This document shows positions 6,119 to 11,974 of a stretch of 11,974 bases of DNA, in pieces (position 1 is the first letter of the stretch; each line of letters begins with the position of its first letter). The stretch comes from Anaerolineaceae bacterium UBA6133. Lineage in GTDB: Bacteria > Chloroflexota > Anaerolineae > Anaerolineales > Anaerolineaceae. The notes under the pieces were generated by a model. That model did not search any database and was not told where the DNA came from. It was given only the letters and a program-made list of their open reading frames with translations. The translations under genes were made by a program, and so were the position numbers. The stretch spans positions 3,032 to 15,005 of the forward strand of contig DIVL01000010.1 in assembly GCA_002435825.1 (NCBI GenBank), written 5' to 3'.

Positions 6119-6257
6119 ATTCATCTCGTTTCTGTATTATTGTGCATTTTGAAAAGGATCCGATATCGGGGAAAGAGTTTACTATTTGGTCAAAATAACT
6201 TTTGTAGATTACTGCTTACCTGTCCATATTTTATTTACAAAAAGGAGATGACTGTAA

Positions 6258-7814
6258 ATGCGCACCAATCCTCATCACGTAAAGAAAACCAAGTATCTAT
6301 TACTCATTGTCACTGGCATCATTCTGACCTTTCTTAGTGGGCAGATACTGCCCGGTTTTGCGCAGTTGCAGACCACACAACTAAATTCCGTATTCCTGCC
6401 GCTCATTCGCAACGGAAACCCCAGGCTGACCATCTGGACAGACCAGGACCGATTGGCTGTTATGCAGGAATTGGCTGCAGTTTATGAAGCCGGTCACAAT
6501 GTGGATGTGGTGGTCGAGAGCCCTGATAACCTTCTGGACGATTTTTTGGTTGCTGTGCCAGCTGGTGAGGGCCCTGATATCGCGATCTTTGCCCACGACC
6601 GGGTTGCTGAACTCTATGGAGCGGGATTGCTATCCCCGATACAACTGAACGGTCTTGAGGATGATTTTGTACAGACAGCTTTGAATGCAATGACGATCAA
6701 TGGCGACCTGTATGCCATGCCTTATGCTGTTGAAAACCTGGCGATGTTCTACAACACCGAATTAGTCCAAACCCCACCGTCCACATGGGACGAACTGCAT
6801 ACCATGGGTTTGGCTCTTCAAGATACAGCAGGTGTCACCTGGGGTTTCGCTCTCTCTGGAACCACTTATGACGCTTATCCCCTCATGACTACCAATGGTG
6901 GATATGTTTTCGGCAAGAATCCTGACGGGTCCTGGAATACCGGTGACCTTGGTATTGGCAGCGCTGGCATGATTGCCTTTGGCGAAACAGCTCACAACTG
7001 GAACCTCGAAGGATTCTTAAACCCGACCATTGATTGGACGGAAGCGCACAACTTATTCATGGCAGGTGAAGTGCCATGGATTATGGCGGGTCCCTGGGCT
7101 TTGGATCAAATTCGGAATTCGGGTGTTCCTTACGCTATTAACAACTTCCCCAGCGGTTATCCATTCCTGGGAGTGCAAGGCTTTGTGATCAATGCCTTAA
7201 GCACTGAGCAGACTCTCGCCGCCAGCTTCCTGACTGAATTTTTGGCTGACATATACCCGATGACACGTTTGTACGAAGAAGGCAATAGACCGCCTGCCTA
7301 CATCCCTGTGTTGAATACAATCACCGATCCGGATATGGCTGCCTTTGGGCAGGTTGCTGCTTTTGCGGAACCCATGCCCAATGTCCCTGAGATGGGTTGT
7401 GTGTGGGGACCTTGGAACAACGCATTCGTGTTTGTTATGGCTGGTTCAAAGACCCCAACTGAAGCCTACACGGATGCGCACACCGAAATCCGCTACTGTA
7501 TTGATAACCCCTTACCAGGCATGGTTAACGTCCCGGGATCCTTTCAAAGCGAGGTAGGTTGTAGTGCAGATTGGGATCCTGCGTGTGCCCTCACCGCTCT
7601 GACTGAAGGCGGAGATGGGTTGTATCGTGGAATCTTTACTATTCCCGCCGGTGACTATGAATGCAAGGTCGCACTTAACGGCAGTTGGGCAGAGAATTAC
7701 GGCGCAGGGGGTGTGAGAGATGGGGATAATATGCTATTTAATTTAAGTGCAGATGGCGAGGTAAGTTTTACCTACCATCCGGATACTCATATATTGGATA
7801 TACTGCTACCGTAA
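6258..7814 (+). CDS. Secreted family-1 solute-binding protein (MalE-like) with C-terminal X25 module
   Basis: A 518-residue sugar-binding protein. Residues 11-35 form a signal peptide with a likely signal peptidase I cut after GFA (35); there is no lipobox Cys, unusual for a binding protein of a bacterium without a classical periplasm. VFLPLIRNG follows at 45-53. Residues from about 55 to 420 are a type-1 extracellular solute-binding fold: LTIWTDQDRLAVMQELAAVYE, the PDIAIFAHDRVAELYGAGLL region, YAMPYAVENLAMFYNTELV and PSTWDEL are all MalE-type signatures, suggesting maltodextrins or related sugars. Residues 426-518 match the X25 module of pullulanases: PGSFQSEVGCSADWDP, IPAGDYECKVALNGSW, ENYGAGG, and a closing FTYHPDTH strand. 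AAAGGAG (6241-6247) precedes the ATG by 10 bases. No permease or ATPase gene is adjacent, so it is an orphan. The fusion may help retain or present starch-like polymers; that is inference. Confidence 0.9.
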   Translation: MRTNPHHVKKTKYLLLIVTGIILTFLSGQILPGFAQLQTTQLNSVFLPLIRNGNPRLTIWTDQDRLAVMQELAAVYEAGHNVDVVVESPDNLLDDFLVAVPAGEGPDIAIFAHDRVAELYGAGLLSPIQLNGLEDDFVQTALNAMTINGDLYAMPYAVENLAMFYNTELVQTPPSTWDELHTMGLALQDTAGVTWGFALSGTTYDAYPLMTTNGGYVFGKNPDGSWNTGDLGIGSAGMIAFGETAHNWNLEGFLNPTIDWTEAHNLFMAGEVPWIMAGPWALDQIRNSGVPYAINNFPSGYPFLGVQGFVINALSTEQTLAASFLTEFLADIYPMTRLYEEGNRPPAYIPVLNTITDPDMAAFGQVAAFAEPMPNVPEMGCVWGPWNNAFVFVMAGSKTPTEAYTDAHTEIRYCIDNPLPGMVNVPGSFQSEVGCSADWDPACALTALTEGGDGLYRGIFTIPAGDYECKVALNGSWAENYGAGGVRDGDNMLFNLSADGEVSFTYHPDTHILDILLP

Positions 7815-7841
7815 GCTTAATTTTGAAGAAATCTAACAACG

Positions 7842-7880
7842 AAAAAGAGACAGCGTCAAATTAGATGCAGTCTCTTTTCG
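7842..7880 (+). terminator. Hairpin terminator after the sugar-binding protein gene
   Basis: AAAAGAGAC (7843-7851) pairs with GTCTCTTTT (7870-7878), and the stem extends inward through GCGTC/GATGC after an A-A mismatch, with a 6-base loop. The T-run is in the right arm. Its position shortly after the stop codon supports termination; it could work on both strands. Confidence 0.65.
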
Positions 7881-8013
7881 CCTTAAAACGGGGAACTCAT
7901 GAACCAGACTAGCTAAAACCCACCCTTATGTCAGTGGATTAGTATTGCCTCTAGATGGCACAGTTATTGCTACCAAAAAGGCAAGAAGTATGTCAGTATT
8001 TAAGGAGATTGAA

Positions 8014-8664
8014 ATGAAGAAATCATCATTGCTGCTGCTAATCCCGCTGATCGTGGTGCTTGTGCTCTCGGGCTGCGTGCGGAAAGCCTCCACGCCACCT
8101 GCTACCACACCCCATGTTATCGATGTGGCGAATACCCCCCTGCCGGTGGATCAACAGATCCTCAGTGCCACCATGACCGCGCAAGCCATCATGCAGGAAT
8201 TCAACATGCCAACCCAAATCGTGCAGAATCCCCAGGGCACGCCCGAGGTCATCACGCAGATTCCTCCCACCCCAATCCCGGTCGGTACTGCCACCCCGAC
8301 CCCTCTGCCCATCCTTCAGCCCATGACCAAACCCACCACCTGGACGGTGCAGAGCGGTGAGACCATCTACTGCCTGGCGCGGCGTTTTGACGTGGACCCG
8401 GGCGACATGCTGGCAATCAACAATCTTTATGCCGGCAGTATGCTGAATATTGGCGATGTGCTCGACGTTCCCCAGACTGGTTCCTGGCCGACGGACGATC
8501 GTTCTCTGCTTGATCATCCGGATACCTGGAATGTCAGCCCGGGCGAAAGTGTCTACTTAGTCGCCTGCGCCTATGGAGACGTCTGGCCAGAGCAGATCAT
8601 TCAGCTGAACGGCTTGAAAGAACCCTACGATTTGACAGGAATTTCCACTTTGCAGATCCCATAA
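8014..8664 (+). CDS. LysM-domain lipoprotein
   Basis: A 216-residue surface lipoprotein that probably binds peptidoglycan or related glycans. The ATG at 8014 is preferred over an in-frame ATG at 7945 because AAGGAG (8002-8007) lies 6 bases upstream and because it places MKKSS plus a hydrophobic stretch and LSGC (Cys21) exactly as a lipoprotein signal. Residues 22-108 are a Pro/Thr-rich linker of the surface-exposed kind (TPPATTP, PPTPIPVGTATPTPLP). Residues 109-156 are a LysM domain: TWTVQSGETIYCLARRF, then DMLAINNL and LNIGDVLDVP. A second, diverged LysM-like copy spans about 171-216, starting WNVSPGESVYLVACAYG and ending in a LTGISTLQIP strand. The lipid anchor plus LysM suggests a protein tethering membrane and cell wall. 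A hairpin terminator follows, with a NUDIX gene right after it. Confidence 0.87.
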   Translation: MKKSSLLLLIPLIVVLVLSGCVRKASTPPATTPHVIDVANTPLPVDQQILSATMTAQAIMQEFNMPTQIVQNPQGTPEVITQIPPTPIPVGTATPTPLPILQPMTKPTTWTVQSGETIYCLARRFDVDPGDMLAINNLYAGSMLNIGDVLDVPQTGSWPTDDRSLLDHPDTWNVSPGESVYLVACAYGDVWPEQIIQLNGLKEPYDLTGISTLQIP

Positions 8665-8685
8665 TCGAAACCCCGATTACAATAC

Positions 8686-8709
8686 AGGAGGCTTACGCCT
8701 CCTATTTTT
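8686..8709 (+). terminator. Intrinsic terminator or attenuator between LysM and NUDIX genes
   Basis: AGGAGGC (8686-8692) and GCCTCCT (8697-8703) form a perfect 7-bp GC-rich stem with a 4-base loop, followed by ATTTTT. Only 17 bases separate it from the next start codon and no promoter fits between, so NUDIX transcription must either read through it or start upstream of it. Confidence 0.82.
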
Positions 8710-8726
8710 GTTAACCGGAGAGAATC

Positions 8727-9269
8727 ATGGAACCTGCAATCATTTCAAGACAAACCCTCATGCAGCTGCACGCATTTGATGTTGAACGCGTGCATTTTCG
8801 CTTGCCTGACGGACGGGAACGCGACTATGACCTTGTGCAGCATGTGGCTGCGGTCACGATCCTGCCGGTGGATGACCTGGGTCGGGTTCACCTGGTGAGG
8901 CAGTATCGCATTGGGGCAGAGCAGGAACTGCTCGAGCTGCCGGCTGGGGTGATGGACCCCGGCGAGGAACCCCTAGTCGCTGCTCACCGCGAGTTGCGCG
9001 AAGAAATCGGCAAGGACTGCGGGGAGATGATCCGATTGGGCGGCTTCTATATGGCGGCGGGATACTCGAGCGAGTATATGCATGTTTTCCTGGCGCTGAA
9101 CCTGAAAGACTCGCCCCTGGAGCAGGACGATGACGAGTTTCTGACCATAGTAAAGCTGCCACTCTCTGAGGTCATGGAAATGGCAGCAGATGGCAGGCTG
9201 GCAGACGGCAAAAGTTTATCCACACTGCTGTTAGCCAGGCAGGAACTCGAAATCCGCAGACTGTTATAA
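8727..9269 (+). CDS. NUDIX hydrolase, ADP-ribose pyrophosphatase type
   Basis: A 180-residue cytoplasmic hydrolase that would split ADP-ribose or a similar nucleoside diphosphate sugar into AMP and a sugar phosphate, using Mg2+. The NUDIX box is complete: G74, then E80, R88-E89, E92-E93 and G95 in GVMDPGEEPLVAAHREL followed by REEIG. ELPAG just before it and GGFYMAAGYSSE (105-116) after it are hallmarks of the ADP-ribose pyrophosphatase group; Glu116 is the extra acidic residue expected there. The length is typical. GGAG (8717-8720) is 6 bases from the ATG. The position right behind the LysM terminator, with no promoter of its own in the gap, suggests low-level read-through expression. The exact substrate is not fixed by sequence alone. 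Confidence 0.9.
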   Translation: MEPAIISRQTLMQLHAFDVERVHFRLPDGRERDYDLVQHVAAVTILPVDDLGRVHLVRQYRIGAEQELLELPAGVMDPGEEPLVAAHRELREEIGKDCGEMIRLGGFYMAAGYSSEYMHVFLALNLKDSPLEQDDDEFLTIVKLPLSEVMEMAADGRLADGKSLSTLLLARQELEIRRLL

Positions 9270-9277
9270 GCTCATGC

Positions 9278-9300
9278 AAATTGCGCTGGCAAGTTTTGGG
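9278..9300. repeat. 23-bp direct repeat, left copy
   Basis: AAATTGCGCTGGCAAGTTTTGGG at 9278-9300 recurs at 10196-10218 with one mismatch (C/T). The two copies flank the unrecognised 230-aa gene at a distance of 918 bp. A shorter third copy of the last 11 bases is at 10272-10282. Confidence 0.8.
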
Positions 9301-9309
9301 TGTTAAAAT
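9281..9309 (+). promoter_or_regulatory. Candidate promoter of the 230-aa protein gene
   Basis: TTGCGC (9281-9286) stands 17 bases from TAAAAT (9304-9309), 5 of 6 matches to the -10 consensus. It gives a leader of about 85 bases. The -35 falls inside the 23-bp direct repeat; the right-hand repeat copy keeps that hexamer but has no matching -10. Confidence 0.4.
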
Positions 9310-9400
9310 GGGTAAGGTATGTATTTCAGTGTATCGAAGCCGCAGATGGTTGAAATAGCCGATAAGGACGAAATAATCAAGAATTTGGGAGGGTAAATCC

Positions 9401-10093
9401 ATGGCAGCCACTACAATCCGAATTAGCCGCGAGCGCAAAGAGTTAATCTCAAAGTACGCTACAGCAGCGATAAGTCTCTATGGGGTTATTAGTGCGAATG
9501 AGTTTGTCAAGGTGTTTAATCACTACGAGGAAGCCCACACGACAAAGGAGGAGGCGTTGTTGGCATTGATCCGCCTTGCCAGAACCGACGACGTTGAACA
9601 CTCAGTCTTCGGCGACATTATTTCGGGACCCGAATTCCAGCCCCATTTTGACGACTATGAGGATAATGTGAAAGAAATCCGGGAAGCCCAAAGAGGCAAG
9701 TCGCGCTATCTTCCAAGCAAAGAGGAATTTTTAAAGTATCTCGATTTCGCTTACCGTGAGCCCGAAAAACCTTATGCTGAACTGAGAGCATATATCATGA
9801 AGCATAAACTTTGCCCTCGCGGCGAAGGACTTAGAGGGGTTGACGGCGATCTGATCGACCTGCACGAGATGATTCAATATGGAGTTTCAAACCGAAATGA
9901 GCTCGATTACTTCAACGACGCCGGATATCGATATAAGGACTTGGACGAGGCGCAGGAATTTTTTAACTTAGTGACGAATGTTCATAACCACACAAGAATG
10001 TTCCATAATAACGGTTTTACGCCATATGAGATCGTCGGGCAGCTGAAGCGTAAAAGGTGGAATCCATCACCCAAAGCACCGCCCAAGCGTTAA
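9401..10093 (+). CDS. Hypothetical protein, 230 aa, unrecognised
   Basis: A 230-residue soluble protein, rich in charged residues and mostly helical by appearance, with no signal peptide or membrane segment. GGAGGG (9388-9393) lies 8 bases before the ATG. The first 80 residues (RKELISKYATAAISLYGVIS, then EFVKVFNHYEE and a KEEALLALIRLAR helix) resemble the start of Firmicutes proteins of unknown role in which a region managing short helical repeats precedes a SEC-C metal-binding tail. The end has NHTRMFHNNGFTPYEIVGQ (about 194-212), similar to the N-R-G-TP-E segment I remember from such proteins. No SEC-C cysteines are present; the C-terminus is a basic KRKRWNPSPKAPPKR tail. It is a stand-alone gene flanked by 23-bp direct repeats, which hints at acquisition or recombination. 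No function is assigned. Confidence 0.75.
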   Translation: MAATTIRISRERKELISKYATAAISLYGVISANEFVKVFNHYEEAHTTKEEALLALIRLARTDDVEHSVFGDIISGPEFQPHFDDYEDNVKEIREAQRGKSRYLPSKEEFLKYLDFAYREPEKPYAELRAYIMKHKLCPRGEGLRGVDGDLIDLHEMIQYGVSNRNELDYFNDAGYRYKDLDEAQEFFNLVTNVHNHTRMFHNNGFTPYEIVGQLKRKRWNPSPKAPPKR

Positions 10094-10195
10094 GGCTAAC
10101 CCTAAGGTCGACCCTGCGGGAGTAGTCTGAAACACAAGATTTGCCAAGGCAGGAAAAAGTCGGTGTAGATGGCGTAAAGGGCGATAAGTGCGTTT

Positions 10196-10218
10196 AAATT
10201 GCGCTGGTAAGTTTTGGG
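10196..10218. repeat. 23-bp direct repeat, right copy
   Basis: The second copy of the repeat at 9278-9300 (22 of 23 bases identical), starting 103 bases after the stop codon of the 230-aa gene. A weak AAAAAG/CTTTTT hairpin (10229-10244) follows and could end that transcript. Confidence 0.8.
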
Positions 10219-10261
10219 TTGGAATGCTAAAAAGGCAGCTTTTTAACGATTTCTTAAATAA

Positions 10262-10296
10262 TTAACAGCCCCAAGTTTTGGGTTTAAAGGTACAAT
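10262..10296 (+). promoter_or_regulatory. Candidate promoter of the pyruvate:ferredoxin oxidoreductase gene
   Basis: TACAAT (10291-10296) is a good -10 about 95 bases before the start codon. TTAACA (10262-10267) is near the -35 consensus but 23 bases away, too far for normal spacing. CCCAAGTTTTGGG (10270-10282), with CCCAA/TTGGG arms, lies between them. This is the most likely start region but weakly supported. Confidence 0.35.
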
Positions 10297-10304
10297 TCAA
10301 AGTC

Positions 10305-10347
10305 ATGAACCTCAGCTACTCGCGGAGGATTCTAAATGTGTGACTAA
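10305..10347 (+). other. Leader with two overlapping mini-ORFs before the oxidoreductase gene
   Basis: ATG at 10305 opens a 12-codon frame (MNLSYSRRILNV, TGA at 10341-10343). Inside it GGAGG (10324-10328) stands 7 bases before another ATG (10336), which encodes only Met-Cys-Asp before TAA. The strong ribosome site in front of a trivial frame could be a remnant or a regulatory leader. Confidence 0.3.
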
Positions 10348-10389
10348 CAAACGGCAACGTTCGATAATAACTTAAAGGAGTTTTTCTAA

Positions 10390-11974
10390 ATGACACGGGA
10401 AATGGTAATGACAGATGCCAATGAGGCGACCGCTTATGTTGCTTACAGGCTCAATGAAGTAATCGCAATTTATCCAATCACACCTTCTTCAAACATGGGC
10501 GAATATGCCGATCAGTGGGCGGCAGAACACGTTCCCAACATCTGGGGCACAATCCCTTCGGTAGTGGAGATGCAGTCTGAAGGCGGCGCGGCTGGTGCAG
10601 TGCACGGCGCGCTCCAAGCTGGCGCACTTTCCACGACCTTTACAGCCTCCCAGGGCTTGCTGCTGATGATCCCCAATATGTACAAAATCGCAGGCGAACT
10701 GACACCTGCGGTCTTCCACGTCTCATCTCGCTCGCTGGCTGCCCAGGCGCTTTCCATTTTTGGAGATCACCAGGACGTGATGGCTGTGCGCCAGACTGGT
10801 TGGGGTTTGATTGCCTCCAACTCGGCGCAGGAAGCCCAGGATACTGCCGCGATTGCCACAGCTGCAACCCTGCGCTCGCGCATTCCATTTGTTCACTTCT
10901 TTGACGGCTTCCGCACTTCTCATGAGATCAACAAAATCGAACGGCTCACAGACGACGATCTGCGAGCCCTCATCAACGACGACATGGTCATTGAGCATCG
11001 CAAGCGCGCCTTAACTCCGGATAGACCCGTGATCCGGGGCACTTCCCAGAACCCTGATATGTATTTCCAGGCTCGCGAGACCGTCAATCGCTACTATCCT
11101 GAGGCCGTCCGCATTGTGCAAGAAGAAATGGATCGCTTTGCCGATCTTACTGGTCGCGAATACAAAATAATGGAATATCACGGCTCTGCCGACGCAGACC
11201 GTGTGATCGTGATTATGGGCTCGGGTGCAGAAACTGCTTCCGAAGTTGCCAAATTCCTCAACGCCCGCGGCGAAAAAGTGGGTGTGGTGGTTGTGCGGCT
11301 TTATCGCCCCTTCTCAATCAAACACTTCCTGAGCGTGATCCCCAGCACTGTCAAGAAAATTGCCGTGCTCGACCGCACCAAGGAACCCGGTTCCACCGGC
11401 GAACCGCTTTTCCAGGATGTTGTCAACGCTTTTGCAGATGGTCTCCTGAATGGCACTTCCCCCTGCCAGCAGATGCCTGTGGTTACTGGTGGGCGATACG
11501 GTCTTTCTTCCAAGGATTTCACCCCTGCCATGGTCAAAGGTATTTTTGACGAGCTTGACAAGGACCAGCCCAAGAGCAAATTTACGGTTGGCATTGTGGA
11601 CGACGTCACCAATCTCAGCATCGACTACGATCCAAGCTTTGAAATCTTGCCCAGTAATGTAATCCAGGCGATGTTCTACGGTCTTGGTTCTGATGGCACA
11701 GTTGGTGCAAACAAAAACTCCATCAAGATCATCGGCGATGAGACTCCCAACCACGCCCAGGGCTACTTTGAGTACGACTCAAAGAAATCCGGCGGTGTAA
11801 CGGTTTCGCATCTGCGTTTTGGTCCTGACCCGATCCGTGCCCCCTATTTCATTTCTGCTGACGAAGCCAATTTTGTCGCCTGCCACCAGGTTAGCTTTGT
11901 GGATCGCTTTGATATGCTGAAATTCTCCCGCCCAGGTTCAGTCTTCCTTCTGAATACGATTTACGGTCCCGATG
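10390..11974 (+). CDS. nifJ: Pyruvate:ferredoxin (flavodoxin) oxidoreductase, N-terminal 528 residues, 3' end outside window
   Basis: This enzyme oxidises pyruvate with CoA to acetyl-CoA and CO2 and passes electrons to ferredoxin, the central step of anaerobic fermentation. The visible part covers domain I (1 to about 255), with YPITPSSNMGE (28-38), EMQSEGGAAGAVHGA (60-74) and FTASQGLLLMIPNMYKIAGE (84-103); then domain II (about 256-415), a transketolase-C-like fold with IVIMGSG and VLDRTKEPG; and the start of domain III with GRYGLSSKDF, YGLGSDGTVGANKNSIKIIG and KKSGGVTVSHLRFG. Thr31, Glu64 and Arg114 fall at the same numbers as the thiamine-diphosphate and pyruvate contacts of the Desulfovibrio africanus enzyme. 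The layout is the long single-chain form, usually about 1,170-1,200 residues, so ferredoxin-like and TPP domains should follow outside. AAAGGAG (10374-10380) is 9 bases before the ATG. An obligate or facultative anaerobe is implied. Confidence 0.96.
   Translation, partial: MTREMVMTDANEATAYVAYRLNEVIAIYPITPSSNMGEYADQWAAEHVPNIWGTIPSVVEMQSEGGAAGAVHGALQAGALSTTFTASQGLLLMIPNMYKIAGELTPAVFHVSSRSLAAQALSIFGDHQDVMAVRQTGWGLIASNSAQEAQDTAAIATAATLRSRIPFVHFFDGFRTSHEINKIERLTDDDLRALINDDMVIEHRKRALTPDRPVIRGTSQNPDMYFQARETVNRYYPEAVRIVQEEMDRFADLTGREYKIMEYHGSADADRVIVIMGSGAETASEVAKFLNARGEKVGVVVVRLYRPFSIKHFLSVIPSTVKKIAVLDRTKEPGSTGEPLFQDVVNAFADGLLNGTSPCQQMPVVTGGRYGLSSKDFTPAMVKGIFDELDKDQPKSKFTVGIVDDVTNLSIDYDPSFEILPSNVIQAMFYGLGSDGTVGANKNSIKIIGDETPNHAQGYFEYDSKKSGGVTVSHLRFGPDPIRAPYFISADEANFVACHQVSFVDRFDMLKFSRPGSVFLLNTIYGPD

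Noticed and set aside
6248..6337. Alternative start at 6248 for the sugar-binding protein
   Set aside because: This ATG directly touches the Shine-Dalgarno sequence and is out of frame; it yields only a short peptide.
7945..8013. Longer N-terminus for the LysM lipoprotein starting at 7945
   Set aside because: No ribosome site precedes it, and it would bury the lipoprotein signal, which starts perfectly at 8014.
8038..8517. Minus-strand 159-codon frame opposite the LysM gene
   Set aside because: It is antisense to a gene with clear lipoprotein and LysM motifs, is His/Gly/Arg-rich and has no ribosome site.

Overview
The window looks like a chromosomal stretch of an anaerobic Chloroflexota bacterium, probably Anaerolineae. 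This placement rests on gene content and style only: a one-polypeptide pyruvate:ferredoxin oxidoreductase, a sugar-binding protein carrying an X25 module, a short LPLI-type motif after a signal peptide that I remember as common in secreted Chloroflexi proteins, a LysM lipoprotein, and AGGAG-type ribosome binding sites. No rRNA or tRNA is present to confirm it. Most genes look like ordinary residents; the clear mobile component is a REP-associated transposase with its repeats.

Left part (1-4000, minus strand). Reading leftward, trmD (tRNA m1G37 methyltransferase) is followed by an SLC45/GPH-like MFS sugar transporter whose start overlaps the trmD stop. A hairpin terminator comes next, then a BMP-family (PnrA-like) nucleoside-binding lipoprotein. 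The lipoprotein is unusual: it carries two full BMP domains in one chain, near identical at DNA level, with an exact 960-bp period. It runs off the left edge.

Repeat island (4000-5700). A RAYT (Y1/HUH transposase) is bordered on both sides by GTAG-hairpin...hairpin-CTAC elements, the classical REPIN layout, with degenerate relatives further right. A different, larger 180-bp element (5153-5332) has perfect 12-bp ends and internal hairpins. No convincing protein gene lies between 4823 and 5700.

Right part (5624-11974, plus strand). A 65-aa conserved-looking small protein follows a TTGACA-17-TACACT promoter whose -10 is buried in an 18-bp perfect palindrome, and it ends at a strong terminator. 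Next is an orphan secreted sugar-binding protein with a C-terminal X25 module, behind an extended -10 promoter and a long leader. Then come a LysM lipoprotein, a NUDIX hydrolase of the ADP-ribose pyrophosphatase type, an unrecognised 230-aa protein flanked by 23-bp direct repeats, and the N-terminal 528 residues of pyruvate:ferredoxin oxidoreductase, cut by the right edge.

Taken together the genes suggest a fermentative heterotroph scavenging sugars and nucleosides. I see no defence island, CRISPR or prophage. The most unusual items are the tandem BMP protein, the RAYT/REPIN island with the second element type, and the palindromic promoter of the small protein.
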